DNA of 64,000 nt from Lactarius indigo. Its lineage: Eukaryota; Basidiomycota; Agaricomycetes; Russulales; Russulaceae. Positions 1 through 8,416 of this stretch are shown one piece after another. The notes below the pieces were generated by a model. It saw nothing but the letters and a program-made list of their open reading frames with translations, did not search any database and was not told where the DNA came from. The stretch is from assembly GCA_025766275.1 (NCBI GenBank), contig JAFKAC010000009.1, positions 124,001-188,000 on the forward strand, given 5' to 3'. How positions within the stretch are numbered: the first letter of the stretch is position 1; every line of letters starts with the position of its first letter. The position numbers were made by a program, and so were the translations under genes.

Positions 1-1
1 A

Positions 2-494
2 GTTGCAATGGAGGAAGCACGAGTTGTAAGGGAGGAAGCGAGGGACATTCTTATGCCCATCAATCCGGAGACAGGAGTACGAATGACCGCCGACGATGCC
101 GCAATTTTTCGAGCAATAGGGTCAGATAGGGGAGACCCCCCATCCGAACGATGACCAGCAATGGAACTTCCCCCAGGAGTGGGAGGACCAGGGGACGACC
201 CGCCACCGCCACCAGGAGGAGGCGTTCCATTTGATCTGCGAAGAACCGAACCACCGAGAGGACCACCCCGCGCCCCGCCAGGAGGCGGAGGTGGCGGCGG
301 AGGAGGAGGAGAAGGGGATGGAAGCACCGGAGATAGGGGACACCCCAGCGAGAAATTAACCGGCGAGCCCCCCTCTATCTTTGACGGAGACAGACTTAAA
401 GTCGACCAGTTTCTTACGCAGTGGCATGTCTACTGGGGCATGAATTTGGACGCCCCCATCATGCGTAACGACTACAGGAGATGCCTCCTGTTCC
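2..494 (+). pseudogene. gag: A1 gag, 5' fragment (interrupted)
   Basis: Middle part of the Gag of family A, matching A2 gag from about codon 178 onward. It contains the proline/glycine-rich linker, with a poly-glycine tract from repeated GGA/GGC codons near 285-315, and the start of the capsid-like region (motifs EKLTGEPPSIFDGD, WHVYWGMNLD, APIMRNDYRR). The frame has a TGA at 152-154 where A2 has CGA. It stops at 494 because E1 is inserted there; the rest of the gene resumes at 10413. Structural Gag forms the retrotransposon particle. Confidence 0.9.
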
Positions 495-1187
495 TGTGGT
501 GAACTCACTGTCACTCGACAGCGAGGGATAGGGTTGAAGACGACGGCGGGCGAGATAGAGACGGAGAGAACGATGGAGGGGGCGAAGAGGAGGCGTCTTG
601 GCTCAAAGGAAACAGTGGCGCACAGAAGTGGGGCACTCGAAGGAACTAAGAGGCAAGAGGGAAGATGTCACAAGTGGACAGTCTGAGGGACTGTCCGATA
701 GATTGCGCTAGCTTATATACTACAGGGGGTGGTCTGTGCGTAGGTTTAGGGCAGGCTTAGGGCCTGTCCACGAGTGCTGCGCAATACTGCGGATTGGAAC
801 ATTCCAGAGACAAGTTATTAATACTGTCCAATCAGGATAAAGGATACGCATGGTACGACTGCGCCGCAGTTAATGACGCCATATTGCGCCATAGTGGCGT
901 GATTCCGCAGCAACTGCGGAACCCGTGATTAGGACACGTGTTCCTTGTGACTTGGTTGATTATCTTCGTTGATCGATAAACGATCAACTGTTGATTGATA
1001 CACGTGCAGGTATGCATGTGACTTAGAAAGGCAGGGTAATCACGTGACACATCACGTGACTGTCGGAGAGCGAAATTCAAACTCCGATTTCGGATTTCCC
1101 CTTTAGGAAGTTGATGACATAAGCCTGGTCCGGTCCGGTTCGGCTCTAAGCGCCTTGAGTCACGACCTGGTTTATAGGTTCGTGACA
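495..1187 (-). repeat. E1 3' LTR
   Basis: 693-bp direct repeat of 9715-10407 with one visible mismatch. On the element's sense strand it begins TGTCACGAACC and ends TTCACCACA. The 82-codon open frame at 832-1080 lies in U3, upstream of the predicted transcription start, and is not called as a gene. Confidence 0.97.
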
Positions 1188-1189
1188 GT

Positions 1190-1200
1190 ATCCCCTTTTT
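1190..1200 (-). other. E1 polypurine tract
   Basis: The sense strand reads AAAAAGGGGAT next to the 3' LTR and overlaps the pol stop codon (1199-1201). Its position and purine content fit the plus-strand DNA primer of LTR retrotransposons. Confidence 0.8.
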
Positions 1201-4200
1201 AACGTCGTGCTATTCCACTAGCATTTGTTGACTTTAGTTTAGGGGCACTGGGGTTGGCCTTGTGAAATTGATTAACAAGGTCTTGCGCATGGGTCATTTG
1301 GGAGGAGGGGAGCCAAGAGTTTTCGGAGTTGGGATACCCCTTCCACTTGATCAAGTAGAGTATGCCCTTCTTGTTAGGCGATACCTTGGATTGCAAGACT
1401 CTTTCGACTTCGTAGTGTTCATCTTCCCCTTGGATGATTTCGGGGGGTGGTCTGGTGAAGTTGGGGCCATGTGTAGTGTTTTCTTTGTATGGAGAGATCA
1501 AAGAGTTGTGGAAGACTGGGTGAATGCGCCATGTCTTTGGAAGTTGGAGTTTGCAATTGACTCCCCATGTGGAAAGGACCTTAAAGGGGCCGTGGCGTCG
1601 TGGGGCAAGCTTGGCTTTTGGGTGAGTAGTATGGATGTTGGTCCCTTCCAGCCAGACCAGATCGCCTGTTCTGAATTGGTGAGAGGGGGTGGGTGTTTTT
1701 GATCCTTTCATGACTTCCGCTGCTACCTTAAGGGCTGCGGTAACTTCGGAGCGGATTTGATTTAGCGCATTTAGTCTCTCTTCGGCTGCGGGTATCTTGG
1801 TGGTGAAGTGGGTAGGGGGAATGAACTCTGGTTTGTATCCATACCAGATCTCAAAGGGTGATTTATGGGTTGCGCTATGTTGTCGAGCATTGTGTGCAAA
1901 TTCCATGAATGGGATTAGCTCCACCCAGTTATTTTGTTGGAAGTTGCAGAAGACGCGAAGATATTGTTCAAGTTCTTGATTAACTCGTTCAGTTTCTCCA
2001 TCTGTTTGTGGATGGAAAGCTGTAGATAGTGTGGATTTGACTCCAAGTTTGTTCCAGATTTCTTGCATGACTTTTGATGCAAATTGGGGGCCTCTGTCGG
2101 ATATGACTTGTCGAGGGAGGCCGGTACGTCTCCAGACATTTTCTAAGTAGAGTTGGGCTGTTTCGTCTGCAGTGATGGTTTTGTTACAAGGGGAAATAAC
2201 TATAGCTTTGCTGAGTCGGTCAACCACTACAAATAGTGAATCGTAGTTGTGGGATAGGGGAAGGTCGGTGATGAAGTCCATTGTGATGGTTCCCCATATT
2301 TCTTCAGGTATTGCATTTGGTTGTAGGGGTACTTGGGTACGTGGTTTGATTTTAGTGGCTTGACATGTGGCGCAACCATCAACGTAGGTTTTAATGAAGG
2401 TTGATATTCCTGGCCACCAGAAGTCTCGGGATATTAACTCATAGGTCTTCCATCGTCCTGGATGTCCTGTGGCGATGTGGTCGTGGTATGTTTTAACGAT
2501 GTCTCTTCGTAGGTTGTCATCTTTGGGAACATAGACTTGTCCTTTGAACAAGATAATGCCGTCTTCTAAGTTCCACTCTTCTAGGCCTTTAGCTAGGGAT
2601 CGAGGGCCATTCTTTAAGAGGGATTCTAGAGCCATGCTGACTTCCTTGTCATAGGCCTGGGTGTTTTTAATACGTTGTCGGAGGGTGGTATCACCGTGAA
2701 TGGTTACTGCAGTTCTTTGTACTGCATTAATGGAAAAATATTTGGTGTCCAGGAGCACTCGCTTTTCATCTTCATCTGCTATCCCCTTTTTATGATCTGG
2801 ACGCCGAGACAGTGCATCAGATTTGTTCTGCGTTCCAGGTTTGTGGATGATGATGAACTGGAAGCGAGAGAGGAATAGGGCCCAACGGGCCTGTCGGCGG
2901 GAAAGTTTCTGTTTCGTGGTAAAATAGACAAGGTTGCCATGGTCAGACCAGATTTCAGTAACGTCTTCCCGCCCTTCCAGGTAGTGGCGGAAAGCATGTA
3001 AGGCATGGATGATGGCAAGAAGTTCCTTGTCACAGATTTCGTAGTGACGCTCGGCAGGAAGGAGGGTTTTAGACAGGAAGGCGACGGGGTGCCAGCGTTG
3101 CAAGGCATCAGGTTGTTCCAGGATGGCACCGGTAGCGAAATCACTCGCATCAGTGATGAGGCGGAAGGGTTTAGAATGGTCCGGTAGGGCAAGGACAGGA
3201 GCTCTGGTGAAGCATTCAATCAGGGTGCGGAAAGCGCTTTCCGCCGCGGTATCCCAAGAAAAGGGAATGTCTTTCTTGGTTAGGTCAAACAAGGGGCGGG
3301 CGATAGTGGAGTAGTCTTTAATGAAGCGTCGATAGAAGTTGCAAAAGCCCAGGAAGGCTTGGACTTGTTTGACAGTACGTGGGGTGGGCCATTGGGTAAT
3401 GCCCGCAACTTTTGCAGGGTCCATAGAAACTTGTCCATCGGAAATGATGATTCCAAGGTATTCTACGGAAGTTTGTGCGAAGGTACATTTTTCAGGTTTT
3501 AGGTAGAGGTCATGGCGTTCCAGCCGTTGAAGCACATCGTGTGTCAACGCTGTAAGGGAGGAGATATCTTCTGTAAAGATTAAGATGTCATCGAGGTAGA
3601 CCACTACGTGTCCCCCATCGATCAAGGACTCGAAGATTTGGTTCATGAACGTTTGGAAGGTGGCAGGGGCATTACAGAGGCCAAAGGTCATTACTGTAGG
3701 TTCGAAAAGTCCTAAGGATGTTTTGAAGGCTGCCTTGTATTCATCGCCGTCGCGAATACGGATATTGTTGTATCCCCAGCGAATATCCAGCTTGGTGAAG
3801 TAACGTGCGCCATGGAGTTTATCGATAAGTTCAGGGATAAGGGGAAGGGGCGCTGCGTTCTTAATAGTTATATCATTGAGGGCACGGTAGTCTTGCACAG
3901 GTCGGAGTTTGCCGTCTTTTTTGTCGACGAAAAAGAAGGGGGAAGCCATAGGTGACTTAGATGGTCGAATGTAACCTTTCTTTAGGTGTTCAGAAATATA
4001 CTCTTTGAGGGCATCAGATTCTTTTGGTGTAAGTCGATAAATGCCACAATTCTTCATAGCGGCTCCTGGCTTGAGATCAATTGCGTGATCCCAAGGTCGA
4101 TGTTGGGGAAGTCGGTAGGACGCGATTTCGCTGAATACTTTGGTGTAATGTTGGAAATGACTCGGAATATGGTCGGTGGAAGGCTTGGGTGCAGTGCGTG

Positions 4201-4969
4201 CTGCTATCTTGGTGCTTGTAGTTATCTTTGCTCGGATAGCAAGGTGGTCATACTTGTTAAAGCTGTGGATCCACAGCCAGGGTTCACAGGCATCTTTGAC
4301 GAATGTAGGTTCCAGAGGTTCTGTTTCGTCTTCCGTGGGGAGGTAAGCTTCTTGGGTTGCTTCAAGTTCAAGGATGTTAATAGTCGTGTGTCGTGTCTGT
4401 GGAACTTTTGAAGAGATGACAACTTTTGAGGAGGACAGGGTACAGGTTCTTGGGCATCGTGTGAACGCTATCTTTGGTTGATTCCAATCGATTTCAGGGT
4501 TATGTGCTTGGAGCCAATCTGTTCCTAAGATGATATCGTGCTCTCCTAGAGTAGTTGCATAAAGTTCTACGGTTTCGTCGTGGTAGTTGTCATCCGAAGT
4601 CCTGATCCGTAGTCTTTGGATCGTAGTATACCTAACAGATCCCGTCTTGTTGGGAGACCCGTCCACGTTTCTAACTGGTAAGGGTTTAATTAGTGTCCGC
4701 ATTGTTAGGTTGTTTGCTCGCGCAAACCCATCATCCACGATGATGCCCTCCGCACCACTGTCCAACAGGGCACGGGCACTGATTTCTTTGCCAGACTTCT
4801 TTCCTACTAGTGTAACTCTGAGAACAATTGAAGGAGCTCTCCTATTCCGAATTGTTTCTACAGGTACATGCTCGGCTCCGAGCGTTTCTAGTAGGGAAAG
4901 GCCGTGTACAACGCTACTGGCACAAATACTTCCAATCGACAGTGCTACGATGGAAGAGCCTAAAAATCC
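1199..4969 (-). CDS. pol: E1 Pol: protease-RT-RNase H-integrase-chromodomain
   Basis: Pol polyprotein that copies the element RNA to DNA and integrates it. It has no own start and is reached by a -1 shift at 4963-4969; the pol frame opens after a TGA at 4970-4972. From the TTG codon at 4765 the domains are: aspartic protease (DSGAEG at the start), reverse transcriptase with YLDD near residue 390, RNase H, integrase zinc finger (HPGRWKTYEL to CATC, about 758-802), integrase core (DFITDLP, VISDRGPQF, HPQTDGETER), and a chromodomain near 1118-1172 ([14 protein letters not shown]). It ends about 15 residues after the chromodomain, so unlike A-D it lacks the long C-terminal extension. The frame is open with no internal stop and is probably functional. 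Confidence 0.95.
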   Translation of the reverse strand, partial: GFLGSSIVALSIGSICASSVVHGLSLLETLGAEHVPVETIRNRRAPSIVLRVTLVGKKSGKEISARALLDSGAEGIIVDDGFARANNLTMRTLIKPLPVRNVDGSPNKTGSVRYTTIQRLRIRTSDDNYHDETVELYATTLGEHDIILGTDWLQAHNPEIDWNQPKIAFTRCPRTCTLSSSKVVISSKVPQTRHTTINILELEATQEAYLPTEDETEPLEPTFVKDACEPWLWIHSFNKYDHLAIRAKITTSTKIAARTAPKPSTDHIPSHFQHYTKVFSEIASYRLPQHRPWDHAIDLKPGAAMKNCGIYRLTPKESDALKEYISEHLKKGYIRPSKSPMASPFFFVDKKDGKLRPVQDYRALNDITIKNAAPLPLIPELIDKLHGARYFTKLDIRWGYNNIRIRDGDEYKAAFKTSLGLFEPTVMTFGLCNAPATFQTFMNQIFESLIDGGHVVVYLDDILIFTEDISSLTALTHDVLQRLERHDLYLKPEKCTFAQTSVEYLGIIISDGQVSMDPAKVAGITQWPTPRTVKQVQAFLGFCNFYRRFIKDYSTIARPLFDLTKKDIPFSWDTAAESAFRTLIECFTRAPVLALPDHSKPFRLITDASDFATGAILEQPDALQRWHPVAFLSKTLLPAERHYEICDKELLAIIHALHAFRHYLEGREDVTEIWSDHGNLVYFTTKQKLSRRQARWALFLSRFQFIIIHKPGTQNKSDALSRRPDHKKGIADEDEKRVLLDTKYFSINAVQRTAVTIHGDTTLRQRIKNTQAYDKEVSMALESLLKNGPRSLAKGLEEWNLEDGIILFKGQVYVPKDDNLRRDIVKTYHDHIATGHPGRWKTYELISRDFWWPGISTFIKTYVDGCATCQATKIKPRTQVPLQPNAIPEEIWGTITMDFITDLPLSHNYDSLFVVVDRLSKAIVISPCNKTITADETAQLYLENVWRRTGLPRQVISDRGPQFASKVMQEIWNKLGVKSTLSTAFHPQTDGETERVNQELEQYLRVFCNFQQNNWVELIPFMEFAHNARQHSATHKSPFEIWYGYKPEFIPPTHFTTKIPAAEERLNALNQIRSEVTAALKVAAEVMKGSKTPTPSHQFRTGDLVWLEGTNIHTTHPKAKLAPRRHGPFKVLSTWGVNCKLQLPKTWRIHPVFHNSLISPYKENTTHGPNFTRPPPEIIQGEDEHYEVERVLQSKVSPNKKGILYLIKWKGYPNSENSWLPSSQMTHAQDLVNQFHKANPSAPKLKSTNASGIARR

Positions 4970-6510
4970 TCATTAATAGGCACCGAACGCGGGCGTGCGT
5001 CCGGGTCAAAAGGGAGTATCTCTCGATATATCGCTCCAATGTTTGCTGGGTGGTCAGCAGGTGCTTCCTCCTGACTTGGTTCATCAACAAAGGCGCCGCG
5101 CGCCCTAGCGTTGTTGTTGGATTGGCCTCCTTTGGCCTTCATAGCTGCCGTTTTGGCATGACATTCTTTAAGTACGTGGCCAGGTTTGCCACAGTACAGA
5201 CAGAGTTTGTTCTTGAAGCGATACTCTCGCTCTTCCTTGGTAAGTTTGGCTCTTGGTTTGGTAGTACGAGATGAGGAGGCGTTGACATTTACGCTATCGT
5301 CCTCTGCTAGGACGGCTCGTCCTGTGGTGGGCTTGTGGGTTTTGTTGAACTGGTTAATGGCGTGACCAGCGTAAATTCGATAGGCGCGATCGAACTCCCT
5401 TGCTTTCTCGACAAGGGTGTCGAAGGTGGTAGGGATGGGGGATATGCCAAGCAGCTTCATGTTTAGGGCTGTTGGGATAGCTTGTCGGAAGGCATACATC
5501 TTGGTTTGCTCGTTTGCACCACTTCGTGTAGCATGGGTTGACCATTCTTGGAACCATTCGTTGAAAGGTCGGGTCCCCATCTTTAGAGAATACATTTTGT
5601 TGGTGGATTCCATGGCAGTGTGACCAGGAACGAAGTGTGCATCAAAGTCGGTTTTGAACTGCACCCAAGTGCCAAAGGATATTGCTGCTCCCCCGGTCGG
5701 GTTTAAGGCTTTCTTTTGCCTATCCTGAGCCCATTCTCCTGCTGGGGTTCCGACTTTGAAATAGGTAAGGGCAGTGGATATCTTTTTGTCCTCAGTGTTA
5801 AAGATATCCTGGTTTAGGTGGAAGTAGTTGGCCAGGTTATTCCAAAATGCTTCGGCATTGTTGGGTTTGCCATCAAAGGGCTCAGGTGCTGCGCCTAAAA
5901 TTTTTGCAGGTGCAGGGGCTGCCATTGCAGTGGGTACAGGGGGAACGGATAAAGGGGGTGCTGAGGAAGAGGCTTGAACGGTTAGGGGTGGCGATGGAAG
6001 TCGATGTGGGGGAACTACTGCAGGGAAACGGCTAGGGCCGGAGGTACTAGGGGAAATCTGGGGTGTTGAGGGTCGGGAGGTTACTTGGGATAGTAGGCCA
6101 GAGAGTTTTTTGGTAGTAGTGTCTAGGATTTGTGATACTTCCTCAGTGTCGCTGTCTGAATCTTCGGATTGACTAGGTGTGTTAAAATGGACTGGTTTGT
6201 TGCTTAGGTAGATCCACTGTTCGTTCACAAAGTTCCAACGAACGTTCTTTCCCTTGAAAGTGGCGTGTAGGGAATTGTAGCTTAAGTCCTTGACCTTGTC
6301 GATACCAGGAAAGGCTTCTTTTAAGTCTTGAAAAACGATTTGGTGTTGGGTGGCAACTATTGTCCACGGGTGTTTTCCTGTAGGACTACAGATATCCTCT
6401 TCCTTCCACTTGGCGTAGTAAAGATTATCGGTGAGGGAAAAATAGGGGTCGAAGAAGTATACTGGGATGTGGGCTTTCTCTTCAGGTGTGAGAGGTCGTT
6501 GTGTATTCAT
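4960..6510 (-). CDS. gag: E1 Gag
   Basis: 516-residue Gag starting at ATG 6510, which is the first ATG of the predicted transcript. N-terminal domain about 1-115 (VRWNFVNEQWIYL), acidic/serine linker (SEDSDSDTEEVSQ), Pro/Ser-rich stretch about 150-205, capsid-like helical region about 205-380 (EPFDGKPNNAEAFW), and one CCHC zinc knuckle CLYCGKPGHVLKEC at about 435-448 for RNA binding. An in-frame TAG sits 3 nt before the ATG, closing ORF3. It ends in GAT TTT TAG, the frameshift site into pol. Open and apparently functional. Confidence 0.93.
   Translation of the reverse strand: MNTQRPLTPEEKAHIPVYFFDPYFSLTDNLYYAKWKEEDICSPTGKHPWTIVATQHQIVFQDLKEAFPGIDKVKDLSYNSLHATFKGKNVRWNFVNEQWIYLSNKPVHFNTPSQSEDSDSDTEEVSQILDTTTKKLSGLLSQVTSRPSTPQISPSTSGPSRFPAVVPPHRLPSPPLTVQASSSAPPLSVPPVPTAMAAPAPAKILGAAPEPFDGKPNNAEAFWNNLANYFHLNQDIFNTEDKKISTALTYFKVGTPAGEWAQDRQKKALNPTGGAAISFGTWVQFKTDFDAHFVPGHTAMESTNKMYSLKMGTRPFNEWFQEWSTHATRSGANEQTKMYAFRQAIPTALNMKLLGISPIPTTFDTLVEKAREFDRAYRIYAGHAINQFNKTHKPTTGRAVLAEDDSVNVNASSSRTTKPRAKLTKEEREYRFKNKLCLYCGKPGHVLKECHAKTAAMKAKGGQSNNNARARGAFVDEPSQEEAPADHPANIGAIYREILPFDPDARPRSVPINEDF
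4963..4969 (-). promoter_or_regulatory. E1 gag-pol -1 frameshift site GGATTTT
   Basis: The last gag codons read GAG GAT TTT TAG, giving the zero-frame heptamer G GAT TTT directly followed by the UAG stop. A -1 slip continues as GGA TTT TTA GGC into the open pol frame. The form X XXY YYZ fits known -1 recoding sites; having the stop immediately after it should favour pausing. Confidence 0.75.
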
Positions 6511-6513
6511 ACA

Positions 6514-7215
6514 CTAGTTCTGGAGACGGGTGACAGTCCAACTGTCTATGTTCCAAGGGTAATAGACTTTATAGGCAGGGAGCAAGATGGCACGGTCTGG
6601 GTGGTTGGTTCTTTGTTGTCGACGGATCCAATGGTATTCTTCCCAAATACCAAAGTGGGTTAGGATGGTCTTACTTCTCCACAAGAAGTCTTGGAAATAT
6701 AAGGGGCTGGTGGTGATTTCTGTTGCTCTAGTGAGGGATTGAGCAAAGAACAAGGTTTCGTTGGTGTGTCGGTTTTGATAGAGGAGGGTACAGTGGCGCT
6801 TGAAAACGTCGAGTTCTCTAGGGGTCCGTGTGGGTAAACTTTTGGTTACGAGGATTGCTTCAGGAAGGTGACAGTAAATCTCCCTTGGTTGGGTTTCGAG
6901 GTATTGCGCTTCGTCACTGCTAGTGGTGTGTTGTCTAGGGATGTCTTGGATACTAGGGAAGACGGGTTCGTGTGGGCTGGATTGGTTAATACCAGGGAGT
7001 TGACTAGGAGTTCGTCGATGGGTACGAGCTGCTTGTCTTGGAATTACTGGGGTAGTGTTTGTAGAGGTAAGGGGACGGGTGTCTACTTGGGGACGGTGGT
7101 GACGCCTTCTTGTAGTTCGTTGAGAGGATGCCAGGGTGACTGCCCAATTTGTGATGGGTTCCAGGTTGATGTTTGACAGGTGTAATTTTCTCGGGTTTTC
7201 GCTTAAAGTTGCGAC
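6514..7215 (-). CDS. E1 ORF3: Met-free accessory frame upstream of gag
   Basis: 233 codons open between TAA (7216-7218) and TAG (6514-6516), in the same frame as gag and containing no ATG. The N-terminal half is Ser/Thr/Pro-rich with basic patches (RRRHHRP, RTHRRT). The C-terminal about 110 residues look like a folded, aromatic-rich domain (FFAQSLTRATEI, LYFQDFLWRSK, FGIWEEYHWIRR, YKVYYPWNIDSW). It ends TAG-TGT-ATG, so gag starts 3 nt after its stop, an arrangement suited to termination-reinitiation. No family recognised. If made, it needs non-AUG initiation, recoding from ORF2, or splicing. The absence of in-frame stops and the plausible fold suggest it is real; function unknown. Confidence 0.6.
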   Translation of the reverse strand, partial: VATLSENPRKLHLSNINLEPITNWAVTLASSQRTTRRRHHRPQVDTRPLTSTNTTPVIPRQAARTHRRTPSQLPGINQSSPHEPVFPSIQDIPRQHTTSSDEAQYLETQPREIYCHLPEAILVTKSLPTRTPRELDVFKRHCTLLYQNRHTNETLFFAQSLTRATEITTSPLYFQDFLWRSKTILTHFGIWEEYHWIRRQQRTNHPDRAILLPAYKVYYPWNIDSWTVTRLQN

Positions 7216-7253
7216 TTAACACTTTTTAGCAAAAGTAGGTCCCGACAAAATTC

Positions 7254-8279
7254 CTAAAAATCGTCTACGCTTCCTTGGTACGGTAAATAATTAAGTCCGG
7301 GGGCCCACAATACGATGTTAGGAGGGGTAGGGGGAGTGACTGGTCTAAATCCACAAGTGCAGACTTCGTTTGAACACCAACAAGGGTTGGTGTTAACTGG
7401 GTTATTCCAAGTATCCACTACTGTTGCACCTTCTTCGTCAGTGTCTCCGTTATGGAGAGAGACGTCACGGTCTCGGACAGAGACGTCTTCGTCTGGTGTG
7501 GCGAGGGATTCCGGGTTACTGGTGGAGTCACTGGGGGGAAGCTCAAGGGCTGTTAGCCGGTCGAGTAGGGAGGGGCGACGATGGCGTAGAGGTTGTCTTC
7601 TTCTTGCTAGCAGGAGCTCTATTAGCTCAGGGTCTTCTGGGGTACTAGGGGGTTCAAGGAAGGTTCGGGGGTTAACTCGATTGTGGTCAGGGTTGGTGAA
7701 GGTAGTTTCCCAGGTCCCAGTGGCAAAGGTGTAAGTTAATTCTCTTCCTTCTACAATGACTAGACGAGGTGGGGAGGCGCTGACCTGGACAACTCGTAGT
7801 TCGTGAAATCCGATTTGTAATTCTCGGTATGTTAGGAGGACTCGATTGGTGTAGAATTCCGAATATCCGGCTTGGATATTGCTGATGATTTGGTTTTGTC
7901 GGGGGGGAATGGTGATGAACCAGAGGTAGTCGCTCTTGGTCCAGACTAGGTATTGATCTGTTGGTCTGTTGTTGTTGTTGACACTTCCTGAGAGGTGCCA
8001 ATACAAGAGTTGTTCGTTGGCGTCGTCGACTAGAAGGGGTAGGGTGTCTAGGAAAGCCGCGTGCAGTTCTTCGGAGTCAGTATCCCCAAAGGCAAAGTTG
8101 TGGTGAAATTTCGAGAGAACTAGAGGGGGGTCTGTCCAACAATCAATAGAGTGGTCGGCAGATAAGTCGCTAAGAGAGGAAGGGGGGTAGTATCGTTCGA
8201 GTTGTCTTTGTCTGTGAGTCTCGAAGTTAGCTTGGGCTAACGCGAGTCTTTGCCCTTCAGTAAGTCGTTCTGGGGGCAC
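7254..8279 (-). CDS. E1 ORF2: Met-free accessory frame with Cys cluster
   Basis: 341 codons open after TAA (8280-8282); the first codon is GTG and no ATG occurs in the frame. Residues about 30-190 look like a globular, beta-rich domain (HHNFAFGDTDSEEL, QYLVWTKSDYLWFITIPP, YRELQIGFHELRVV, TYTFATGTWETTF). Then a basic patch (RRRQPLRHRRPS, about 227-238), an acidic stretch, and a cysteine cluster CWCSNEVCTC near 300-309. It ends GAC GAT TTT TAG, the same last nine bases as gag (GAT TTT TAG). A -1 slip there would add only 13 codons before TAA at 7216-7218. No family recognised. Not found in the A, B, C or D elements here. Confidence 0.65.
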   Translation of the reverse strand: MPPERLTEGQRLALAQANFETHRQRQLERYYPPSSLSDLSADHSIDCWTDPPLVLSKFHHNFAFGDTDSEELHAAFLDTLPLLVDDANEQLLYWHLSGSVNNNNRPTDQYLVWTKSDYLWFITIPPRQNQIISNIQAGYSEFYTNRVLLTYRELQIGFHELRVVQVSASPPRLVIVEGRELTYTFATGTWETTFTNPDHNRVNPRTFLEPPSTPEDPELIELLLARRRQPLRHRRPSLLDRLTALELPPSDSTSNPESLATPDEDVSVRDRDVSLHNGDTDEEGATVVDTWNNPVNTNPCWCSNEVCTCGFRPVTPPTPPNIVLWAPGLNYLPYQGSVDDF

Positions 8280-8341
8280 TTATAACCACTCGGTATAAGG
8301 CCTTTTTAGATAGTAGTGTTTACTTACTTATTGCGTTGAGG

Positions 8342-8361
8342 CTTAAAACACTCGTTTTAAG
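8342..8361 (-). other. Perfect hairpin in the ORF1-ORF2 spacer of E1
   Basis: CTTAAAAC, loop ACTC, GTTTTAAG: an 8-bp stem with a 4-nt loop, in the AT-rich 137-nt spacer (8280-8416) between ORF1 and ORF2. The spacer has stops in all frames but no sense-strand ATG. It could be a translation-coupling structure; it could equally be part of an intron that I cannot define. Confidence 0.55.
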
Positions 8362-8416
8362 TTATCAAGGCAAGTTTATTTGTTTCAAAAAAAAGGTACG
8401 TCCCCCTTGCTGACTT

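Noticed and set aside
832..1080. 82-codon minus-strand ORF in the E1 LTRs (also 10052-10300)
   Set aside because: It lies in U3, upstream of the predicted transcription start, and is duplicated only because the LTR is duplicated. No domain recognised.
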